Of a stretch of DNA of 25,573 nucleotides, positions 21,170-25,573 are shown in pieces. The position numbers and the translations under genes were made by a program. The stretch comes from UBA7803 sp041690675 (GTDB taxonomy: Bacteria; Pseudomonadota; Gammaproteobacteria; Pseudomonadales; Azotimanducaceae): NCBI GenBank assembly GCA_041690675.1, contig JAWLGU010000071.1:1-25573 (forward strand). The letters are read 5' to 3'. Each line of letters starts with the position of its first letter. Within the stretch, counting starts at the first letter, position 1. Below the pieces are notes generated by a model, which saw nothing but the letters and a program-made list of their open reading frames with translations, made no database searches and was not told the origin of the DNA.

Positions 21170-21940
21170 ATGACCGTCCTCAGCGTGAACCTGAACAAAG
21201 TTGCGCTGATCCGCAACGCCCGCGGCGGCGACACGCCCAGCGTGCTGGACGCCGCGCGCACCGCGCTGGCTGCGGGCGCGGCGGGCATTACGGTGCACCC
21301 CCGACCCGATCAGCGGCACATCCGGCCCGACGACGTCCTGAAGCTCGCCGAGCTCGTCCGCGAGCACCCGGGCATCGAGCTGAACATCGAGGGCAACCCG
21401 TTCTCGGGGCCGCGGGAGAACGGCTATCCCGGCTTCGACACGCTGGTGGAACAAGCGCGCCCGCACCAGGCGACCCTGGTGCCGGATACCGACAACCAGC
21501 TCACCTCCGACCACGGCTGGGACCTCAGCGGTGACAACGGCCGTCTGCAGGCGGCCATCGCCCGCTATCAGAGCCTGGGTGCCCGGGTGAGCCTGTTCAT
21601 GGACCCGGTGGCCGAGCAGATCGACGGCGCCGAGGCCTGCGGCGCCGATCGTATCGAGCTCTACACCGGCCCGTTCGCCGAGGTGGTGTGGGCCCGAGGA
21701 ATCGACCACCCGGAGAGCCTGGCGATGCTCGAGCGCTACCGGACGGCCACCCGCCACGCCGTGAGCATCGGCCTGGGGGTCAACGCGGGGCACGACCTCG
21801 ACCTGACGAATCTGCCCCTGTTCCGCAGGATTCACGAGGTGGCGGAGGTCTCCATCGGCCACGCGCTCATCAGCGACGCGCTGAACATGGGGCTCGACAC
21901 GGCGGTGAGGCGCTATCTGGCCGCCCTTGACGAGGAATGA
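21170..21940 (+). CDS. pdxJ: Pyridoxine 5'-phosphate synthase, Bacteroidetes/Xanthomonas subtype
   Basis: PdxJ condenses 1-deoxyxylulose 5-phosphate with 3-amino-2-oxopropyl phosphate to pyridoxine phosphate (family knowledge). The 256 residues form a TIM barrel with VN at 6-7, RNARGG at 15-20, and the phosphate/active-site loop TVHPRPDQRHI at 41-51 (His43, Arg45, His50). Glu74 in NIEGNP, NAGHDL with His208, and IGHALISDAL with His231 follow. E. coli has VNIDHIATLR where this has VNLNKVALIR, and the 'NIEGNPF', 'QLTSDHGWD' and 'ELYTGP' stretches match the Xanthomonas/Bacteroides subtype. A strong GGAGG precedes the ATG. It is not beside recO/acpS, the common pdxJ site. Confidence 0.93.
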   Translation: MTVLSVNLNKVALIRNARGGDTPSVLDAARTALAAGAAGITVHPRPDQRHIRPDDVLKLAELVREHPGIELNIEGNPFSGPRENGYPGFDTLVEQARPHQATLVPDTDNQLTSDHGWDLSGDNGRLQAAIARYQSLGARVSLFMDPVAEQIDGAEACGADRIELYTGPFAEVVWARGIDHPESLAMLERYRTATRHAVSIGLGVNAGHDLDLTNLPLFRRIHEVAEVSIGHALISDALNMGLDTAVRRYLAALDEE

Positions 21941-21944
21941 CCGG

Positions 21945-22535
21945 ATGAACCACCACACCGACGCGCGGCCCCCCCGGCACGCCGCCAGGATCGCCCTGTT
22001 GTGCACGCTGCTGCTCGGCACCGCCCCGGCCATGGCCGGCGACGAGCCGCCCCGGGTGCGCCTCACCACCACCCTGGGGGCCATCGACCTGGAGCTCCTG
22101 CCGGAGCGGGCACCACGAACCGTCGCAAATTTTCTCGAGCTGGTGGACCAGGGCTTCTACGACGGCCTGATCTTCCACCGGGTGCTGGCCAACTTCGTCA
22201 TTCAGGCCGGCGGCTACGACGCCGACATGAACTACCGGGAGCCGCCGGGCACCGTGCCCAACGAATCGTTCAACGGCTTGCGCAACCGCAAGGGCACCGT
22301 TGCCATGGCGCGCCAGTCGGACCCGGATTCCGCGGACGCCCAGTTCTACATCAACGTCAACGACAACACCCACCTGGACGCCCAGCCGGGGCAACCGGGG
22401 TACACGGTGTTCGGCCGCGTCGTCGACGGCATGGACGTGGTCACGGAGATCGAGCTGACGGACACCCACGTGGCCAACGGCATGGCCGGCGTGCCCGAGA
22501 CCCCGGTGGCGATCGAAGCGGCCCGTCGACTCTAG
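21945..22535 (+). CDS. Exported cyclophilin-type peptidyl-prolyl isomerase
   Basis: The enzyme speeds cis-trans isomerisation of Xaa-Pro bonds. The 196 residues start with a signal peptide whose likely cleavage is after AMA (residue 31), so it should act in the periplasm like PpiA. Cyclophilin marks are IFHRVLANFVIQAGG (Arg79, Gln88), GTVAMAR at 117-123, AQFYINV at 132-138 and YTVFGRVVDGMDVV. Length matches E. coli PpiA (190). A TTG at 21927 also opens the frame, but the ATG at 21945 has GAGGA eight bases upstream and puts the signal in register. It starts four bases after pdxJ. ppiA or ppiB-like naming is not certain, so no symbol is given. Confidence 0.93.
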   Translation: MNHHTDARPPRHAARIALLCTLLLGTAPAMAGDEPPRVRLTTTLGAIDLELLPERAPRTVANFLELVDQGFYDGLIFHRVLANFVIQAGGYDADMNYREPPGTVPNESFNGLRNRKGTVAMARQSDPDSADAQFYINVNDNTHLDAQPGQPGYTVFGRVVDGMDVVTEIELTDTHVANGMAGVPETPVAIEAARRL

Positions 22536-22581
22536 CGCCTGCGCTGCACCGGGCCTTGCTCCACCCCGCCCCCGGCTGCCG

Positions 22582-22611
22582 TTCACAGAGCTCGGTACGG
22601 GCAGGTATGAT
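22582..22611 (+). promoter_or_regulatory. Promoter of the cold-shock-domain gene and argS
   Basis: TTCACA at 22582-22587 and TATGAT at 22606-22611 each match five of six consensus bases with an 18-base spacer. The predicted start near 22618 gives a leader of only about 18 bases to the ATG at 22636. This is among the best sigma-70 sites in the window. Confidence 0.55.
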
Positions 22612-22635
22612 GGCGGCCTTTTAGCGGACATCGCC

Positions 22636-23187
22636 ATGAGGACCCTGTTCATCGCCGCAGTGAGCGCCCTGTTCTTCGCCGCGCTCGTCACCGAGCTTTC
22701 GAGACGCCTGTGGCCCGGTGATTACTTCGCCCTGCTACTGCTCGCCTTCGTCGCGTTGTTGCTGTCGGGGCTTCTGAATCTGCGCCTCGCCGGCCTGTTC
22801 ACCGCCGCGTCTGCACAGCGCCCGGCCCCCCCGGGCGATCGGCGCGAGCCTGCCCGGAAGCGCGGCGGACGCGACGACAGGGGCGGCAACGGCCGCGGAC
22901 GGGCTCCGGCCAAAGCGGAACAACCACGCCCCCAGCCCGCCCCCGCGAGCGCCGGACCGCGGGAGTCCGGCACGGTGAAGTGGTTCAACCGCACCAAGGG
23001 ATTCGGCTTCGTCATACGCGAGTCCGGCGAAGAGATCTTCGTGCACCAGCGCTCCATTCGCGCCACCGGCGACGGCGACCAGCGTCGGCGTCCGGCCCTG
23101 CGCGACGGCCAGAAGGTCACCTTCGTGGTGGCGGACCGGGAGAAGGGCCTGCAGGCGGAAGACGTGGTACCGGCCGACCAGGACTGA
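22636..23187 (+). CDS. Membrane-anchored cold-shock-domain protein
   Basis: The 183 residues combine two hydrophobic segments (about 3-19 and 30-57), an Arg/Gly/Pro-rich disordered linker (about 61-110) and a C-terminal cold-shock domain (about 111-178). The domain has GTVKWFNRTKGFGFV, with RNP1 KGFGFV at 121-126, and RNP2 IFVHQ at 134-138, so single-strand nucleic-acid binding is expected. The anchor would hold it on the cytoplasmic face of the membrane. Free CspA-type proteins are about 70 residues; this layout occurs in some gammaproteobacteria, but I know no established function. Only three bases separate it from argS, and a good promoter lies in front, so the two are co-transcribed. Confidence 0.85.
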   Translation: MRTLFIAAVSALFFAALVTELSRRLWPGDYFALLLLAFVALLLSGLLNLRLAGLFTAASAQRPAPPGDRREPARKRGGRDDRGGNGRGRAPAKAEQPRPQPAPASAGPRESGTVKWFNRTKGFGFVIRESGEEIFVHQRSIRATGDGDQRRRPALRDGQKVTFVVADREKGLQAEDVVPADQD

Positions 23188-23190
23188 CCG

Positions 23191-24894
23191 ATGAACCTCA
23201 AGCGTCTGCTCAACGAGCGCCTGGGGACCGCCCTCGAGGCGGCTCTCGGCGAACCCGCGCCGCCGGTGGTGCAGCCCGCCGCGCGCCCGGAGTTCGGTGA
23301 CTACCAGGCCAACGGCGTAATGGGCGCGGCCAAACGGGCCCGACGCAATCCCCGGGACCTGGCCCAGGCCGTGCTGGAGCGCGCCGACCTCGGCGACCTG
23401 GCGGGACGGGTGGAGATCGCCGGCCCCGGCTTCATCAACATCACCCTGGGCGACGAGTTCCTCGCCCGCACCGTCGCCGAGGCGCCGCTGACGCAAGCAG
23501 CGCCGGAGGGCCAGACCGTGGTGGTGGACTACTCCAGCCCGAACCTGGCCAAGGAGATGCACGTCGGGCACCTGCGCAGCACCATCATCGGCGACGCGCT
23601 GGCCCGGGTGCTCGAGGCCCTGGGCCACCGGGTGATTCGCCAGAACCACGTGGGCGACTGGGGTACTCAGTTCGGGATGCTGCTGGCGTTTCTCGAGGAG
23701 ACTGGCTCCGATTCCGACCTGCTGGGAGATCTCGAGACCTTCTACCGCGCCGCCAAGGCCCGCTTCGACAGCGACCCCGAGTTCGCCGAGCGCAGCCGCC
23801 GGATGGTGGTGGGCCTGCAGCGCGGAGAGCCGGAAGCGCGACAGCGCTGGGAGCGCTTCATCGACATCTCGCTGTCCCACTGCCAGCAGGTCTACGACCG
23901 CCTCGACGTCACCCTGGCCCCGGAGCACGTGAAGGCCGAGAGCGCCTACAACGACGACCTGCCGGCGGTGGTGGCCGACCTGGACCGGCAGGGGCTGCTG
24001 CAGGAGTCCGAAGGCGCACGCTGCGTGTTCCTGGAGGAATTCCGGGGCAAGGACGGCGAGGTGCTGCCGCTGATCGTGCAGAAGTCCGATGGCGGCTACC
24101 TCTACGCCACCACCGACCTCGCCGCCGTGCGTCACCGGGCCCGCGACCTCCAGGCCGACCGGGTGCTGTACCTCACCGACGCCCGCCAGAGCCTGCACTT
24201 CCGCCAGGTATTCGCGGTCGCCGAGCGGGCGGGCTTCACCCGCCCCGGCATGCGCCTGGAGCACCATCCTTTCGGCGCCATGCTCGGCACCGACGGCAAG
24301 CCGTTCCGCACCCGAGAGGGCGAGGTGGTGAAGCTGACCCGGTTGCTCGACGAAGCGGAGGCCCGGGCCTTCGCCCTGGTCACCGAGAAGAATCCGCAGC
24401 TGTCGGAAGAGGAAAGGCGCCGCATCGCCCACGTGGTGGGCATCGGCGCCGTGAAGTACGCCGACCTGTCGAAGAACCGCACCAGCGACTACGTGTTCGA
24501 CTGGGAGCAGATGCTCTCCTTCGACGGCAATACCGCGCCCTATCTGCAGTACGCCTACACCCGCATCCAGAGCATCTTCCGCCGCGGCGCGGTGGACGAG
24601 GCCGGCCTCGCCGGCGAGATCGTCCTGCAGGCGGGCCAGGAGCACGCGCTGGCCGTGGCCCTGCTGCGCTTCCAGGAGACCTTGGAGCAGGTGGCCGACG
24701 ACGGCTTTCCGCACTATCTGTGCGGCTACCTCTACGACCTGGCCACCCTGTTCATGCGGTACTACGAGGCCTGCCCCATCCTCAACGCCGAGCCGCCCCT
24801 GCGAGTCAGCCGGCTGCTGCTGTGCCGGCGCACGGCGGAGACCCTGCAGACGGGGCTGGGGCTGCTCGGCATCGCCACCGTCGAGCGCATGTGA
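23191..24894 (+). CDS. argS: Arginyl-tRNA synthetase
   Basis: ArgS charges tRNA-Arg (class I synthetase). The 567 residues have the N-terminal Add1 tRNA-binding domain, FGDYQANG at about 35-42 and GPGFIN at 78-83. The HIGH-type HVGH at 124-127 lies in SSPNLAKEMHVGHLRSTIIGD. DGGYLYATTDLAA and ArgS-typical FRTREGEVVKL replace a canonical KMSKS. The C-terminal DALR anticodon domain ends in GLGLLGIATVERM. Length is in the family range. The ATG follows the upstream stop by three bases. A large open frame on the opposite strand is a GC-rich shadow. Confidence 0.99.
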   Translation: MNLKRLLNERLGTALEAALGEPAPPVVQPAARPEFGDYQANGVMGAAKRARRNPRDLAQAVLERADLGDLAGRVEIAGPGFINITLGDEFLARTVAEAPLTQAAPEGQTVVVDYSSPNLAKEMHVGHLRSTIIGDALARVLEALGHRVIRQNHVGDWGTQFGMLLAFLEETGSDSDLLGDLETFYRAAKARFDSDPEFAERSRRMVVGLQRGEPEARQRWERFIDISLSHCQQVYDRLDVTLAPEHVKAESAYNDDLPAVVADLDRQGLLQESEGARCVFLEEFRGKDGEVLPLIVQKSDGGYLYATTDLAAVRHRARDLQADRVLYLTDARQSLHFRQVFAVAERAGFTRPGMRLEHHPFGAMLGTDGKPFRTREGEVVKLTRLLDEAEARAFALVTEKNPQLSEEERRRIAHVVGIGAVKYADLSKNRTSDYVFDWEQMLSFDGNTAPYLQYAYTRIQSIFRRGAVDEAGLAGEIVLQAGQEHALAVALLRFQETLEQVADDGFPHYLCGYLYDLATLFMRYYEACPILNAEPPLRVSRLLLCRRTAETLQTGLGLLGIATVERM

Positions 24895-24906
24895 GCCTCC
24901 CGCCGC

Positions 24907-24935
24907 GGGCCGTGCTCAGACCCCGAGCACAACCC
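24907..24935. terminator. Possible shared hairpin at the argS/mgtE convergent end
   Basis: GTGCTC at 24912-24917 pairs with GAGCAC at 24925-24930 across a seven-base loop, and GGG at 24907-24909 can pair with CCC at 24933-24935 across a two-by-two mismatch. It overlaps the mgtE stop and begins 13 bases after the argS stop. There is no T-run on either strand, so a terminator role is tentative. Confidence 0.28.
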
Positions 24936-25573
24936 GGGCGACGAGGAAGTAGACCAGCAGCCCGCTGGCATCGACGATGGTGGTGACGAAAGGCGCGCTC
25001 ACAACCGCCGGGTCCACCCCCAGCCGCTGCGCAGCCAGGGGCATCAGCGATCCCACCACGGCGGCCAGCGTGCACACCACCACCATGGTAAGGGCCACCA
25101 CCGTGGCCATCTCCCAACCGAACACGGCACCGACGACCAGGAACGCGGCGGCCGCCAGGGTGGCGCCCATGAGCGTGCCCACCCCCGCCTCCCGCAGCCC
25201 CACCCGGAAGAAGTCGCCGGCGCGCACGTCGTCGATGGCCACGGCCCGGACGATGGTGGTGGCGGACTGGGCGCCGGTGTTGCCGCCGATGCCGATCAAC
25301 AGCGGGATGAACAGGGCCAGGGCCACCACCTGCTCCAGGGTGGTTTCGAACGCCGCCAGCACGTTCACGGTGAGAATGGCGGCGAGCGCCAGCAGCGACA
25401 GCCACACCACCCGGCTCTTCACCAGTTCCAGCGTCGACACCGAGAAGTACGGCCGGCGCAGCGGCTCCGCGGCCCCGGTGCGCGCCACGTCCTCGGTCTC
25501 CTCCATGCGCAGCACGTCCATGGCATCGTCCACGGTGACGACGCCCACCAGCCGGTCGCCGGCCTCCACCACG
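24916..25573 (-). CDS. mgtE: MgtE-type magnesium transporter, C-terminal part (5' end outside window)
   Basis: The frame is open to the right edge, so only the last 219 or so codons are present. They begin in the end of a CBS-domain pair (GVVTVDDAMDVLRMEETEDV) and continue through the five-helix MgtE membrane domain. The pore signature PLLIGIGGNTGAQSATTIVRA is present, as is the end DPAVVSAPFVTTIVDASGLLVYF. MgtE channels pass Mg2+ and are gated by the cytosolic CBS domains (family knowledge). The methionine codon at the very edge (25570-25572) is internal, not the start. It is convergent with argS, 21 bases apart. Confidence 0.95.
   Translation of the reverse strand, partial: VVEAGDRLVGVVTVDDAMDVLRMEETEDVARTGAAEPLRRPYFSVSTLELVKSRVVWLSLLALAAILTVNVLAAFETTLEQVVALALFIPLLIGIGGNTGAQSATTIVRAVAIDDVRAGDFFRVGLREAGVGTLMGATLAAAAFLVVGAVFGWEMATVVALTMVVVCTLAAVVGSLMPLAAQRLGVDPAVVSAPFVTTIVDASGLLVYFLVARVVLGV

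Noticed and set aside
21927..21944. TTG start for the cyclophilin, overlapping pdxJ
   Set aside because: The ATG at 21945 has a well-placed GAGGA and gives a normal signal peptide.
22735..24714. 659-codon minus-strand frame across the cold-shock gene and argS
   Set aside because: It is antisense to two well-supported genes and has no family similarity.
1..25573. Defence island, prophage, integron or biosynthetic cluster
   Set aside because: Every substantial frame belongs to a conserved housekeeping family or is its shadow. No integrase, transposase, toxin-antitoxin pair or effector-like gene is seen.

Overview
The window is a GC-rich, gene-dense stretch of a gammaproteobacterial chromosome. 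Evidence for this is the block gyrA-serC-pheA-hisC-tyrA-cmk-rpsA-ihfB-lapA-lapB, the block mtaD-ubiG-yciK, and the set trpS-scpA-scpB-rluB, all of which are familiar from Pseudomonas-like and purple-sulfur-bacteria-like genomes. I cannot fix the order or family from the sequence alone. No phage, insertion sequence, CRISPR array, tRNA or rRNA was seen. Nearly every base is inside a conserved housekeeping gene.

Layout. Positions 1-11071 (minus strand) read gyrA, serC, pheA, hisC, tyrA, cmk, rpsA, ihfB, lapA and lapB. From gyrA to cmk the genes touch or overlap by 1-11 bases, which suggests one translationally coupled operon for DNA gyrase, serine/aromatic amino acid synthesis and CMP kinase. 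rpsA, ihfB and lapAB follow with short gaps. lapB is cut by the left edge a few codons before its expected end. Positions 11159-14996 (plus strand) hold mtaD, ubiG, yciK and a degenerate GGDEF protein. Positions 15094-19762 (minus strand) hold yciO, trpS, scpA, scpB and rluB. Positions 19842-24894 (plus strand) hold yciB/ispZ, an SH3-domain membrane protein, pdxJ, a secreted cyclophilin, a membrane-anchored cold-shock-domain protein and argS. The window ends in the 3' part of an mgtE-type magnesium transporter on the minus strand.

What stands out. (1) Two intergenic inverted repeats are built of tandem heptamers (CTATCCG facing CGGATAG), and each abuts stop codons exactly. (2) ScpB has a long acidic C-terminal tail containing a 12-bp tandem repeat (AEAS in protein). 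An assembly gap of 100 N lies inside it, and the gap length does not fit the repeat period. The rluB start codon lies inside the scpB reading frame. (3) aroA is missing between tyrA and cmk, and the mupP/gph phosphatase gene is missing between ubiG and yciK, relative to the common arrangement. (4) GyrA has valine at the position of E. coli Ser83. (5) There is a likely leaderless promoter for mtaD and a good sigma-54-like site before the degenerate GGDEF gene. (6) PdxJ is of the Bacteroidetes/Xanthomonas subtype. I do not see a new multi-gene defence or biosynthetic system. The most novel material is the heptamer repeats and the scpB/rluB repeat region.
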